A DNA stretch of 64,000 bases from contig JAOTOM010004056.1 in the NCBI GenBank assembly GCA_034440615.1, positions 87,001 to 151,000 on the forward strand, given 5' to 3'. The stretch comes from Ashinkailepas kermadecensis (taxonomy: Eukaryota > Arthropoda > Thecostraca > Neolepadidae). Made by a program: the position numbers and the translations under genes. Under the pieces are notes generated by a model. The model saw only the letters and a list, made by a program, of their open reading frames with translations. It made no database searches and was not told the origin of the DNA. Shown here in pieces: positions 11,344 to 21,371 of this stretch (position 1 is the first letter of the stretch; every line of letters begins with the position of its first letter).

Positions 11344-11392
11344 ATGACCTTAGGTCAATATCGTCAAGGTCAAATGAGGTCAAATTTGCAAA
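11344..11392. promoter_or_regulatory. AGGTCA half-site cluster: everted pair and DR4
   Basis: TGACCTTAGGTCA is an everted pair with one-base spacing. It is followed by TCAAGGTCA (the extended ERR/FTZ-F1-type half-site), which itself begins AGGTCA AATG AGGTCA, a perfect DR4. Sequence matches are exact. Any receptor binding is inferred from known nuclear-receptor site preferences. Confidence 0.5.
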
Positions 11393-11524
11393 ATTGTCTG
11401 GTATTGCGTGGCTTGACTTGTCATCGTTATGGATCGCTGTGATTGTGTTTAAATGCTCCAAAATGGGCATCAATGATGTTTTGGACATTACTAATGATGC
11501 AATGCAGATGCTAGACCCAACATT

Positions 11525-11537
11525 TGACCTCAGGTCA
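11525..11537. promoter_or_regulatory. Everted AGGTCA pair, spacing 1
   Basis: TGACCTCAGGTCA has the same everted arrangement as the pair at 11344, within the same transposable element. Confidence 0.45.
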
Positions 11538-11767
11538 CCTATATAACACCACTTTATCAGGTCAGTTACCTGTTCCAGTTACCGGAACCGGGCCGCCCGC
11601 CCGACTGCTCCGTCGGGCAGCTCGGAGCAATCGGCTTCGTGAAGAAAGGAGTGAAGTACATGAATAAAGTATGGAAACGCAATGACAAACAGTACAAATG
11701 ACAAACAGTAGTGTATTTATGACAACATTCCAGTTGATCAAGTTTGGTTCCATTAACATGTCACAAA

Positions 11768-11813
11768 CTTGACCTGACTTGACCTCGGTGACCTAACATG
11801 ACCCTGGAACTAT
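11768..11813 (-). promoter_or_regulatory. Three AGGTCA half-sites forming DR3 and DR4
   Basis: Read on the minus strand, the order is AGGTCA CCG AGGTCA, then AGTC, then AGGTCA. This gives a perfect DR3 overlapping a perfect DR4, with a weaker GGTCA upstream. DR3 and DR4 are classical RXR-heterodimer arrangements. No function has been shown here. Confidence 0.5.
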
Positions 11814-12120
11814 ATACCATATCAATATACATCAAACAAGTCGCTAGTGTTGCCAAGAACACTTCCCTTTTGCGAATATACGGGAAGCGCATTAGCACCG
11901 ATTTTTGGTGGTCTGGCACTATATTTTTTTGTTTTACTTTAACGGCCCCTAACTTGAAAATTGTTCGGCCGATTTTCATTTTTGTTGCTTTAAACGACGC
12001 GCCGGTCATTTCTAAGCAGGTACGCAGAAAATCGCGTATATCGACCGGTAAAATCTGCAGTTATTTACGAAAACCGGAGGGGTGGGCGGATTTCGCCCCC
12101 CCCTCCAGTGCGCGTGTTAA

Positions 12121-14031
12121 GCACACAATTAATGAGTAGCTGGTATAAGTATGTAAAAAATATGTCAGAGGCAATGTTAGGAAAAGCAGTGTTAAGTGTC
12201 AGTTTACACCCAACTGCAGGAATTTGAGAACCCTGTCATGATAGATGCATCAAATGCATCATGTGGGGTGTGAATTGACTCAATGAACTGCAGAATACGT
12301 TTTATAGAGGCTTGGCCGGATATAGGGCAGTTATTAGCTGCTATGGTAAAAGTGTTCAAACTCATTGAATACTTCATCTTTTACCTCATTTGAAGGTCAC
12401 CAGCCGACCCAAACTTTAAAAGAAAACTATTCGAAAGAGCACGTCAATTGCAGCATGCTCGTTTTCCCCCTGTCTCTCTAGGACGTCCGGTTCTCAATCT
12501 TGCAGGAGGTCAAATTGACTCCACCCAACCATAAGGTCAAATTGACCCCACCCGATCGTGTGGCAATCGGCCATCCACCTGAATGCATGCTAAACTCCAC
12601 AAGCGCGACAAGGGAATTCCTGATGTGAAGAACAAGACATCAGTATATCAATACATACATATTGTGGGCATACAGGCATGTTGTGTAAAAATTTTGAGGT
12701 CAGGTCATCTAGGGTCAACGAGTTAGTGAAGGTCAAGTGAGGTCCCCTCCAAAAAAGTTCAACCAGTCGTCACGCTTTAGCGGATAAAGACATTTTAATG
12801 AAACTTTCAACGTTTGCTTATCTTTAGGGACACAAGAAAACGCACCGGATGAATTTTTGTCTTCCGTTTTTTATTACTTATTAGTTTTGCATATTTGCCC
12901 ATTAGAGTTAAAATCGAAGATTCTGGCTAAAGTAAACATTTTTTTTATCAGTGCATGTTGACTTCGAACACCGTTTTTTCGGTCCGCTCTACCCATTAGA
13001 AAAATAAAAATTAAAGAAAACTTTAAAACTCAAAATTTTGAAATTTCCAAAAAATACAATTTTGATTTTTGGGTGGCCAAAAATTTTATGGCCCTGGTCA
13101 ATCTCGTCTTCCTTTTCTGATTCCAAATAATTTTTTGTTTTTCAAATCTCTCAAAATGAACTCCCCAGAACCAAGAACATGATGTAAATCGTGAACATCT
13201 AGACCCCCTAGTGACGTCACTTTTTGGGGGGGAAATTTGGGGGTGGTGTCTGGCCCTACTCGTCGAGCGCTTTCCGATGCCACTCTTTCGTTTTCGTGCG
13301 ACGCTTAGTTTGGAGGTTAGAGAGGGGGGGGGTGTTTATCCCCCCACCCCCCCGAGACAGGGTGTGAGGATCTGACCGGAGAGACATTGAGGCGGGTTAA
13401 TGACTATTGTTTTTACCTCCATTTTTCTTTTTGATATTAAGTACCAACCACATTTGCTTCTTTTTTTTGTGCAGTTTGTGATGATCTTTTGGTCTTAGGA
13501 AAGCACTCATGGCCTCTGGCAGCATCACTGCCCACTGGTAAAAACAACATGTACACTACTGGCATCACCATCATCAAATAATTAACAAAGGTCATAGATG
13601 ACCACTCATTTGTAGGCATTATCCATATGTGTTTGCACATTTTTACACAATGTTGGTGCTGTATGACCATCGCAGTCGATGCGCCCCTAAGCCCAAACAC
13701 AATGTTGGCTTTTTTATGTCACCCTTCTTACCCTTCACTCTACAAAAAGTCAATTTCAGGACGTTGATAGTACATGATCTCCCCAGTTAGAGTTAGGACC
13801 TACTGCGAGAGACCGTTGTTGTGTTCGACTGCGGCTCCGTTAACCTGCATACGTGGGTGTTTTCCAGGACTGGGCACACCTCTGTCAAAAGCAGCAATAG
13901 GATAGATGGTGTGTTGCAAGACGTGTTTGATGCATACATATGACAGTACAGACGTGTTTCTGCTGGCCGTCGACTAGCAGCCAATAAGAACTACAGAATC
14001 TATTGCACAGGGCTTATCACGACTGAGCACA
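12121..14031. other. NSUN4 upstream region; AGGTCA-rich at 12390-12745
   Basis: Between about 12390 and 12745 further AGGTCA words occur (GAAGGTCACC, GGAGGTCAAATTGAC, TAAGGTCAAATTGAC, GAGGTCAGGTCA, GAAGGTCAAG). From 12760 to 13400 the sequence is AT-rich with G and C homopolymer runs near 13230 and 13325-13355. No coding region is supported. NSUN4's promoter must lie in the distal part, but no clear TATA box was identified. Confidence 0.5.
13655..13700 (+). repeat. Dispersed repeat tail, copy 3 of 4
   Basis: GGTGCTGTATGACCATCGCA followed by GTCGATGCGCCCCTAAGC aligns with the copies at 58258 (+) and 11070 (-). Confidence 0.6.
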
Positions 14032-15462
14032 ATGAATCGACGCGCTGCGAATGTGAAGGAGCTGTGCACAAGTTGTACTCGAGTGTGGGCGCAGGCTGGA
14101 CGTCGCTGGAAGGGCAAGAAGGCCGACCACTGGGCCGCGGTGCGGCAGAATCAGACGGGCTCGGCGCTGGCGATGAAACACTTTGACCACTTCTACCCGG
14201 AGACGTACGGACCGCGGTGGCGCTCCATGCGGCTGGCGCTGCTGTGCCGCGCCAAGCCGACGGCGCTCGTCAACCACTACGGCAGCGTGACCGACACGGT
14301 CGCCCGGCTGACGGCGGCCGGCGCGCTCGACCTGACCGCCGAGCTGCGGCGGCGCACCGGCGAGCGGCAGGAGCGACTGTCTCGCCGGCCGACCGCCGCC
14401 GGCACGCCGCCGCCCGCCCACGCGGCCGCTGTGCCGAACGACGCGGCGCCGGCGGAGGCAGAGGCGGAAGCTGCGGCGGTGCAGGCGGAGGCTGACGCGG
14501 CGGCGGCCGGCCGGCTGCGCGTGGTGCAGCCGTCGGAGCTGGCGGCGCCCGTGCTGCACGACTACGTGCCGGCGTCGCAGCTGCACGGCGACGACGACTG
14601 GCTGGAGGAGGGCGACTACTTCCAGTTCGGCCAGGACGACGGCAGTCTCAAGGTGGCGCTGGACCGCGAGGCGTGCCTGGTCCTGCCCGACGCGCTGCGC
14701 GTGTTCGCCTTCCCGAGCGGCGACGTGTCGCTGTTCCCGCGCCCGGGCCGCGCCGCGTCCGGCGCCACCGACTACTACCCGCTGGACGGCGCGTCGCTGC
14801 TGCCCGTGCTGGCGCTGGACGTGCAGCCGGGCGACGCCGTGCTGGACATGTGCGCCGCGCCAGGCGGCAAGGCGCTGGCCATCCTGCAGACGCTGCGGTC
14901 CGGCTCGCTGGTGTGCCACGACACGCAGCCGGGCCGGCTGAAGCGGCTGCGGCAGGTGCTGCTGGACTACCTGCCGCCGGCTGACTGGCCGTGCACGGTC
15001 ACCGTCAGCCGGCGCGACGGCCAGAGTCTGCCGGAGCGCGACGCGTACGACAGGGTGCTGGTGGACGTGCCGTGCTTCTCAGACCGCCACTCGCTGGCCG
15101 AGGACGACAACAGCCTGTTCAGCGTGCGTCGGTCGCGCGAGCGGATCAGGCTGCCGCAGATGCAGACGAACCTACTGCGGCGCGCAGTTGAGGCGGTGCG
15201 ACCGGGCGGCACTGTTGTCTACTCGACGTGCACTCTGTCGCCCGTGCAGAACGACGGTGTCGTGCACATGGCGCTCAAGCAGCTGTGGGAGGACACTGAC
15301 ATCCAGGTGGTGGTGAAGGACATGGAGCACGCCATGCAGCCCTTCTACGGCTCGATGTGGTTCGCGCGAGGTGTGGGGATCAAGTACGGCCAACAGGTTC
15401 TGCCGTCCGTGCTGAACAACTATGGTCCGACGTATTTTGCCAAGATTGTCAGAGTGAAGTAG
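14032..15462 (+). CDS. NSUN4: NSUN4-like mitochondrial rRNA cytosine-C5 methyltransferase
   Basis: This 476-residue intronless frame belongs to the NOL1/NOP2/Sun family. NSUN4 installs m5C in mitochondrial small-subunit rRNA and, with MTERF4, supports mitoribosome assembly. The Arg-rich N-terminus (MNRRAANVKEL) fits a mitochondrial presequence. Residues ~40-115 match the NSUN4 N-terminal region (ALAMKHFDHFY, ALVNHYG). An Ala/Pro/Glu-rich linker spans ~120-170. The Rossmann domain follows, with YYPLDGASLLPVLAL, the SAM loop LDMCAAPGGK (271-280), motif IV VDVPC (Cys348) and motif VI YSTC (Cys400). Both cysteines used in the m5C mechanism are present, so it should be active. The C-terminus NNYGPTYFAKI is NSUN4-like. 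Third codon positions are strongly G/C. TTI1 follows 577 bases downstream on the same strand. Confidence 0.93.
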   Translation: MNRRAANVKELCTSCTRVWAQAGRRWKGKKADHWAAVRQNQTGSALAMKHFDHFYPETYGPRWRSMRLALLCRAKPTALVNHYGSVTDTVARLTAAGALDLTAELRRRTGERQERLSRRPTAAGTPPPAHAAAVPNDAAPAEAEAEAAAVQAEADAAAAGRLRVVQPSELAAPVLHDYVPASQLHGDDDWLEEGDYFQFGQDDGSLKVALDREACLVLPDALRVFAFPSGDVSLFPRPGRAASGATDYYPLDGASLLPVLALDVQPGDAVLDMCAAPGGKALAILQTLRSGSLVCHDTQPGRLKRLRQVLLDYLPPADWPCTVTVSRRDGQSLPERDAYDRVLVDVPCFSDRHSLAEDDNSLFSVRRSRERIRLPQMQTNLLRRAVEAVRPGGTVVYSTCTLSPVQNDGVVHMALKQLWEDTDIQVVVKDMEHAMQPFYGSMWFARGVGIKYGQQVLPSVLNNYGPTYFAKIVRVK

Positions 15463-16039
15463 GCGTGCTTTTTTGGGTGTTTGTGGGCTGGAGGATCTGT
15501 AATCCATCTGCACTGTAGCAATGCAATACATTATAAATGCGTCAAATTCCGTTGTTTAATATATGCTTGTCGACGAGCGTGGCGACATGCGCGCGTGATT
15601 GGTGATGCCTGGCCAGAGCCACCGACTGCGCCTCAGAAACGGTGCAGCCATGCTGTGTAGCGGACGCGATGAATCATATTGGCGCTCGACCACTCTACAC
15701 AACCGCCTCCAGGAGCTGTTTATTCGTCACTTGTGCGGGATTATGCGGTACATGACATCCTGTACAGTCCTGGATCTTCGGTCTCCACAGTGATGCGTTG
15801 ATGCCAAAAACATTTTTTTCCATGATGTATACTGTTTTTACTCGAAGAGGTACCACATCGACTTTTCTGATCATGTTATGGTTCTCAAAGGCAATGCTGT
15901 CCATTGCCCCGGTGTCATTGCCCCGGTGACACGATTATCACCGTTCACCATATTATTGAGTGTGCCATTGCTGAGGTAGGTGGGCGAGAAGGGCATCTGC
16001 AACGTGTAGCAGTGATGAACAATTTCCGCCTCTTCCAGG
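15463..16039 (+). other. NSUN4-TTI1 intergenic spacer
   Basis: It holds the NSUN4 3' UTR and presumably the TTI1 promoter and 5' UTR. No canonical AATAAA is seen; an AATACA variant occurs near 15523. TTCCAG directly precedes the TTI1 ATG at 16040 and could be a 3' splice site if a non-coding 5' exon exists. No other gene is recognised. Confidence 0.5.
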
Positions 16040-19000
16040 ATGAAGTCCACACCAGAAAGGTCTCCACTATTTCTTCGCATTCAGCCAGCCTGCGTCTGCC
16101 TGATCAACGAGCCGACGTACAAAAATGTGCAGCGGCTGCAGGAGGCGCTGGCCGAGGCGGACGTCAGCACGCTGGAGGGTCTTCAGGAGTACATCCTCTT
16201 TCCAGTGTATACAATGATCCGGGCGCAGGATCAGGACGAGCAACTCACCATAGCCGCCCTGGAGCTGGCCACGTCCGTGCTGGAGCGGACCGGCGCAGAC
16301 AGCGCGCCGCTGGCGCTCGACCTGTTCCAGCGCGTGTTCCTGCTGCTGGGCGCCGGCGCCGGCGACCCGGCGCCGCCGGCCACCAGTGAGGAGCTGCGCA
16401 TGGCGGTGCTGCGCTGCGGCACGGCGCTGGTGCTGAGCTGCCGGCCGCCGGCGCTGGAGGCGCTCTACTCGGAGCGCGGCCGGCTGGCGCTGGGCCACGC
16501 CGTGTTCCACCTGGCGGCGGCCGTGCGCGGCGAGCGCAGCCGGCAGCTGCGACTGGCGGCCGTCGACTGTCTGCTGGCGTGTGCCGGCACAGAGCGGCCC
16601 GAGCAGCAGCTGCCGGCGGCGCTGCGTCGGCGCAGCTCGCGCCTGTTCGTGGCGCTGCTGCCGGGCGTGCTGAGCGCGCTGCACGCCGTGTTCGCTGGCG
16701 ACCTGAAGCTCGGCCACCGGGTGATCGCGCGCGCGCTGCACGCCTGGACGGCGCTCGTCTGCCACGTGTTGTCGGACGCCGCCGTGCGGGACGCCGCTGC
16801 ACGCGAGCCGTCCGCGTCGCCGGCCGACCCGCGTCTGCCCAGCGTGGAGCGCTCCGAGGCGTGGCTGGGCACGGTGTCGGCCCGTCTGCTGCCGATGGTG
16901 TCGGTGCTGAGCCCGCTGACGCGCCACCACCAGTCGGGCGTCAGACGCGCCCTGGTCGAGCTCGGCGGGCGCGTGCTGATGCAGTGCGCCGGCACGCTGG
17001 CCGACTGCGCCTCGCCGCTGCTGCAGCTGCTGATCCTGGTGTCGTGCGACGAGCTGGCTGACGTGCGCGCCGCGGCCGACACGGCGCTGCGGGCCGTCCA
17101 GGAGCGGGCGCTGTCCAAGACGCTGGTCGAGGTGGTGGAGGAGGACCTGTACGCGCTGGTGACGCGGCTGCCGGCCGTGGTGCGCAGCCGCGACACGACG
17201 GCCGGCCTGGTGCAGCTCTCGCTGCTCGAGGGCTACCTCCACCTGCTGGGCTCTCGGGTCCGCCAGCTGACCGGGTCGTCGGCGCACGTGCGCCGCTTGA
17301 TCAGCTGCCTGACGCAGCTGGTGGAGCTGCGGTCGGACGCCGCCGTCGTAGCCTACGTCATGCCACACGGACCAATCGGCGGACCGACTCGATTCCCGGA
17401 ATTCCTGCGGTTCAAGCACTTTGACGACGCGGAGGTGTGGCGGCGCATCTGCTCAGCGTGCCGCCTGCTTGGTTGCTATGGCGACCTGATCACGCTGCTT
17501 GACCTGCTCGATGCCGGCGACTCAGACGAGGACCGCGTCATTTGGAACCAGCTGCTGCTGGGTCAGGAGCCGGCTCTGCTGTCGGCGCGCCGGGTGCAGC
17601 AGCTGCCGGAGCTGGAGCAGCTGATCGACCCCGAGCCGCTGCTGCTGCTCATCGAGCCAGAACGGTCGGCCGTCCGCCGTTGCCTCGGCCTGCAGGGCCT
17701 CGCCCACCTGGCGCGTGTCACGCCGGGCCGACAGTGGGCGCTGCACCTGCTGGCGCTCTGTCCGGTGCTGGAGGCGGCCGGCGGTGCCGACGGCCTGGTT
17801 CCGGAGTCGGCGCGCGCCACGGTCGCCGCCATGGCGGGCGAGCGCGGCGTACCGGCGCTGATTCGAGCCAACGTCGGCCGACTGGCGGTGCACGTGCGGA
17901 CGCGACTGGCGTGCCGGCGCGGCCGCCAGGTGGCGCCGCTGCTGGTGGCCGCCGTGCTGCAGCTCTCCGAGCCGGAGCTGGCGGACGCGCTGCCCTACCT
18001 GGAGGACATGGTGCGGCCGGTGATGCGTGCCCTGGACGACGACTACGAACGCTGCGGCGCGGCGTGTCTGTCGGCGCTGCGGCGCACCGTCGACGCCGTC
18101 GCGCGGTGGTACCCGCCCGAGCCAGCGCCGGCCACCCACCCGCCGTCGCCGCCAGCCGCCCAACGGCTGCTGGCGCACCATCGGCGCCAGGTGGCGCTGC
18201 GCCACGAGCTGGCTCTCGCCGCCGCCGAAGAGCCGCCGGAAGAGGTGGAGGCGGAGTTTCGGCGGAACTGGAACGCGTCGGAGGATGCGCCCACCGACCC
18301 GGCGCCGGAGGCGCGGTGCGACGCGGACGCCGAACAGAAGCGGGCGGTGCCGCCCCACCTGCAGCTGGTGCGCGACGTGGTGCTGCAGGCGGTCCACTTC
18401 CTCGACTGCGACCAGATAGCCGTGCAGGTGGACGTTCTGTCGACGCTGGGCGCCGGCAGCCGGCTACTGGCCGCCTGGCCCGACGAGCTGCTGCCGCTGG
18501 TCGCCCGCTGCTGGCAGCCGCTGGTGCGCTGCTGCCGCGCCCGGCAGCCGCTGCTGCTGCGGCACGCGCTGACGACGCTGCACGCGGTCGTCTGCTGCGC
18601 CGGCGACTTCCTGCGACACCGCGTCACCGCCGGCCCGCTGCAGCCGCTGCTCGACTGGCTGTGGACGCAGGCCGACGCCAGCGCCACCCGCGGCACCACG
18701 GCGAACCTGGCCCACTCGCAGACGTACAAGCTGCAGGCGGCGTGCCTGGGGCTGCTGGGCGAGACAGCGGCGCGGCTGCGGCTGGACGTGCTGCAGCTGG
18801 AGGAGCTGGTGCTGGCCGTGCTGCCCTACCTCAGCTGCCGTCAGCCGGACGAGCTGCAGACGGCCGCGGGTCGGTTGCTGCTTGCCACCGCCCAGTACGA
18901 CCCGGACACTGTGTGGCTGTGTCTGCGGCGGCTGCTGGACGATGCCGCCGCAGATGCCGCCCTCCAGCCGCTCTACGACAACGCGAGAGGCGTGTTCGAA

Positions 19001-19075
19001 GTGGTCGATACTGTGGGTGGCGAGCAGGCGCCTGTCCCTGTCTCAGCGGCCGTTCCAGACAGCAGCTCGTCGTAG
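16040..19075 (+). CDS. TTI1: TTI1-like subunit of the TELO2-TTI1-TTI2 (TTT) complex
   Basis: This is an uninterrupted 1011-residue frame, close to the ~1090 residues of vertebrate TTI1. TTI1 is a HEAT-repeat scaffold of the TTT co-chaperone, which stabilises PIKK kinases (mTOR, ATM, ATR, DNA-PKcs, SMG1, TRRAP) with HSP90. The N-terminus matches the family (IQPACVCLINEPTYKNVQRL, then LQEYILFPVYTMIR at residues 48-61), supporting the chosen start. A second family signature, ALLPGVLSALHAVFAGDLK with LGHRVI, lies at ~205-230. The remainder is Leu/Ala-rich helical repeat. An acidic, Pro-rich, probably disordered insert spans ~700-775. No introns are evident, and codon use is extremely GC-rich, as in the upstream NSUN4. 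The assignment is strong in the N-terminal third and inferred from continuity in the rest. Confidence 0.9.
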   Translation: MKSTPERSPLFLRIQPACVCLINEPTYKNVQRLQEALAEADVSTLEGLQEYILFPVYTMIRAQDQDEQLTIAALELATSVLERTGADSAPLALDLFQRVFLLLGAGAGDPAPPATSEELRMAVLRCGTALVLSCRPPALEALYSERGRLALGHAVFHLAAAVRGERSRQLRLAAVDCLLACAGTERPEQQLPAALRRRSSRLFVALLPGVLSALHAVFAGDLKLGHRVIARALHAWTALVCHVLSDAAVRDAAAREPSASPADPRLPSVERSEAWLGTVSARLLPMVSVLSPLTRHHQSGVRRALVELGGRVLMQCAGTLADCASPLLQLLILVSCDELADVRAAADTALRAVQERALSKTLVEVVEEDLYALVTRLPAVVRSRDTTAGLVQLSLLEGYLHLLGSRVRQLTGSSAHVRRLISCLTQLVELRSDAAVVAYVMPHGPIGGPTRFPEFLRFKHFDDAEVWRRICSACRLLGCYGDLITLLDLLDAGDSDEDRVIWNQLLLGQEPALLSARRVQQLPELEQLIDPEPLLLLIEPERSAVRRCLGLQGLAHLARVTPGRQWALHLLALCPVLEAAGGADGLVPESARATVAAMAGERGVPALIRANVGRLAVHVRTRLACRRGRQVAPLLVAAVLQLSEPELADALPYLEDMVRPVMRALDDDYERCGAACLSALRRTVDAVARWYPPEPAPATHPPSPPAAQRLLAHHRRQVALRHELALAAAEEPPEEVEAEFRRNWNASEDAPTDPAPEARCDADAEQKRAVPPHLQLVRDVVLQAVHFLDCDQIAVQVDVLSTLGAGSRLLAAWPDELLPLVARCWQPLVRCCRARQPLLLRHALTTLHAVVCCAGDFLRHRVTAGPLQPLLDWLWTQADASATRGTTANLAHSQTYKLQAACLGLLGETAARLRLDVLQLEELVLAVLPYLSCRQPDELQTAAGRLLLATAQYDPDTVWLCLRRLLDDAAADAALQPLYDNARGVFEVVDTVGGEQAPVPVSAAVPDSSSS

Positions 19076-19518
19076 CCGGTTGAGAGACGAGGAAGGGCGA
19101 GGGTCCGGTGTGTCGATGTTAGCGGGCAGGGTATGCCGATTTTGACGTGGGCGGGGGTCCGGTATGTCGATTTTGACGAGGAGGGCGGTGAGCAGGTGTG
19201 GTATTGGCGAGAGGTCGAGGATCAGGTGTATCGGTATTGACGACTGTGATATCTGACAGCCGAATGTTTGCCCGCTGTGCTGCTTGACATTGTCTTGCGC
19301 TGCAGCGTTCTCTTTGAACTAACATCGCAAATGTTTTCCCTGCACCAGCAGCTGCAGCAAATTTAATGTATGTGTCGTATTGTATGCATTGTTTTTCAGA
19401 TATGTTGTGCAATTTTTATCGCGGCTCACTGATGACCGCTTGCCCTTATGTTTATGAATACATCGTTAAATGGTATATTCATTGAGTTTATTAATATTTA
19501 ACACAACTTAAAGCTAGA
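19076..19518 (+). other. TTI1 3' flank
   Basis: GC-rich sequence just after the stop (19080-19220), with loosely repeated GTATGTCGATTTTGACG-like words, turns AT-rich towards 19500. No canonical polyadenylation hexamer was identified; a GAATACATC word occurs near 19456. Confidence 0.45.
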
Positions 19519-19582
19519 TATAAAGGCAGCTGTGGTTCCCTTGCGGTGGAATCAGATCACTTCAAAACGCAGCTGCGACATG
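19519..19582 (+). promoter_or_regulatory. Candidate TATA/Inr promoter with first exon ending ATG|GTGAGT
   Basis: TATAAA at 19519-19524 is followed by ATCAGATC, with a TCAG-type arthropod initiator near 19552-19555, about 33 bases downstream. ATG at 19580-19582 is directly followed by the strong 5' splice-site consensus GTGAGT. Short first exons ending at or just after the initiator are common in arthropod secreted and cuticle protein genes. The downstream exons could not be assembled confidently. Confidence 0.4.
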
Positions 19583-21361
19583 GTGAGTCGCGAAGTCTGA
19601 CATTTCTGTCAGTTGTAGATGACTGAACTATGATATTATGGTGCATTTCTAACGCTTTTTGCAGATAGCCGTCCTTTAAGCTCTATATTAGTAATGTTTA
19701 ATAGTGTTCAAACGTTCTTTCTAACTTTTTTGTTTTGTAAGCGAATTGTAAGTACTTTTCTCACATGCCTTTTATATCATTGGCCTTCAAGATCCTACAT
19801 ATTCCGTATATGCACATCGCAGCACGGGAACCTGCTGGCTTCTCTTATGCCTAGCGCTCTGGCTGCTGGTGGTTGTAGTATTACTTTTGGTATTCAGCAT
19901 CAGTAGTTCGGAATGCATCTCAAATGCGGTTGTGTTTATTTTATAATCAGGTAGTCGAATGAAAACAAACAGCAGGAGGAACAGTCCAGGTGTAGCTGCA
20001 TCCTGCATGCCAATATTCGTGACCCCATTGTGCAGTGGAAGCAAAATCCGCATGATTTTAGTGATTACCTCAAAGCTGAATGGCATGAGTTTGCTTTTTG
20101 CCTCCACACAGCCTTATATACTGGAACGTGCGTTATCGCGTCAAGCTCTATGGTACCATGCGAACCTTATAAAAATGTACTTGCGCACTCGCTTCTGGTG
20201 GCGTTTCGACCTACATTCGACTTTTTTTTATCGTGTGCGACTGTGCAGATTTTTCTGATAAAGAGCGTGCACGCGCTAGGACATGGCTCGAAATGTGACC
20301 CATGATTGTGCGGATTCGTGCAGGACAGGTTCAACTACAACAACCAAAAAGTGCGTATGAAGCATATCGAGGTCAACATTGTGCCCATTGCGGGGTAACC
20401 AGAATGCGTGCACGCCAATACTCGGCAAATTCTTCCAGTTTCGGGTAAGCTGATCATTGTCGATATGGTCTGTTGATGTCTTGGCTTTGTTCTAACAAAA
20501 ACCCTATGCTGCAAAAGGATATGAAGTGATTTGTGGTCGTACATAATGAGGGATACCTATCGAATGAAGTCCGCAAAATTAATGGACATGTTATAGTCAG
20601 ATACTCGTGTGTCACTAACCACCCAAGACCACAGCATTGGAGCATACACATTTTAACTGAAAATATGTAGCATTTTAGCTGGTACATTGGTTTCATCTAG
20701 CTAAGCCAAAGAGGCTAAGCCTAGGCATCTAGGTAAGCCATCGCCAAGGCATCGCTCGTGTAGGGCTGCATAAGGGGCGGATCCAAGAATATTCAATGGG
20801 AGTATTTCCTCAGAGGGCGTGCCTTCGGCGCCCTTCCGAGGAAAAATTCGTTGAGCGGGCATCAAGCTTGATTCGGAGCTTCAAGCGACGCCTGGCACCG
20901 GTTGAGGAACGCAAAATTAAGTAAGCGTAAAAATGCATGCTAGCAATGCCGTAAGACCGAAAGATAATCGAAGGTCGTCGACATTCTGTTTTAAGCGAAA
21001 ATAACAGTGTGCGAAATGCAGTGCCCCGACATACCGTATGCGTTGCACATTCTGCAAATAACGAGCTATGTCTATGTAACTGTGGTATACCTTTTTGTAT
21101 TTAATACTTTAAATACTGGTCATTACGAGAGCGGGCGAAATCCGAGTGAGTTTGCTTCCATTTCTATGCGACAAAAGTTCATCTGAGCGACTCGACCCTG
21201 CTCGACTGCTACACTCGTGAAACCTGAATTCATCTTTTGCTGCAACGTTTCAACTCTCAATTAATTAATTCACTCAAATGTTCCTTTTTAAATCGTGTTC
21301 ATAGGTGTTCTCATCACCATACTCATTTTTATATATGCACGTGCATTATTCAAAGAAAGTT
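19583..21361. other. Region with isolated exon-like segments, otherwise unassigned
   Basis: Exon-like pieces on the + strand are: a hydrophobic run (LLLCLALWLLVVVVLLLVF) near 19830-19900 in one frame; a stretch after GTGCAG near 20030 reading WKQNPHDFSDYLKAEWHEF; and one after GTGCAG near 20320 reading DRFNYNNQKVRMKHIEVNI then VPIAG and a stop at ~20396-20398. None was matched to a known family, and frames and splice phases were not reconciled. A GGGGCGGATCCAAGAA word and a GC-rich hairpin occur at about 20774-20850 and may be a transposon end. Confidence 0.35.
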
Positions 21362-21371
21362 ACTGACTAAA

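Larger units (their letters stand above)
11190..12116. mobile_element. TTAA-flanked non-autonomous element with G-rich inverted termini
   Basis: TTAA occurs at 11186-11189 and 12117-12120. Inside, the right terminus reads inward (minus strand) CACGCGCACTGGAGGGG, matched on the left by CACGCGCCCTG and then CGCGCACTGGAGGGGGG a few dozen bases in. The TTAA target duplication is typical of piggyBac-type transposition, although classical piggyBac termini begin with CCC. The element is 927 bp and encodes no transposase. It holds clusters of AGGTCA half-sites, annotated separately. Confidence 0.7.

Noticed and set aside
14017..14919. 300-codon minus-strand frame opposite NSUN4
   Set aside because: Antisense shadow of a GC-rich gene; composition is Arg/Ala/Gln without motifs, and the + strand has full NSUN4 catalytic motifs.
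17542..19083. 513-codon + strand frame overlapping TTI1
   Set aside because: Out-of-frame shadow of TTI1, Ala/Arg/Gly-rich; TTI1 signatures are only in the other frame.
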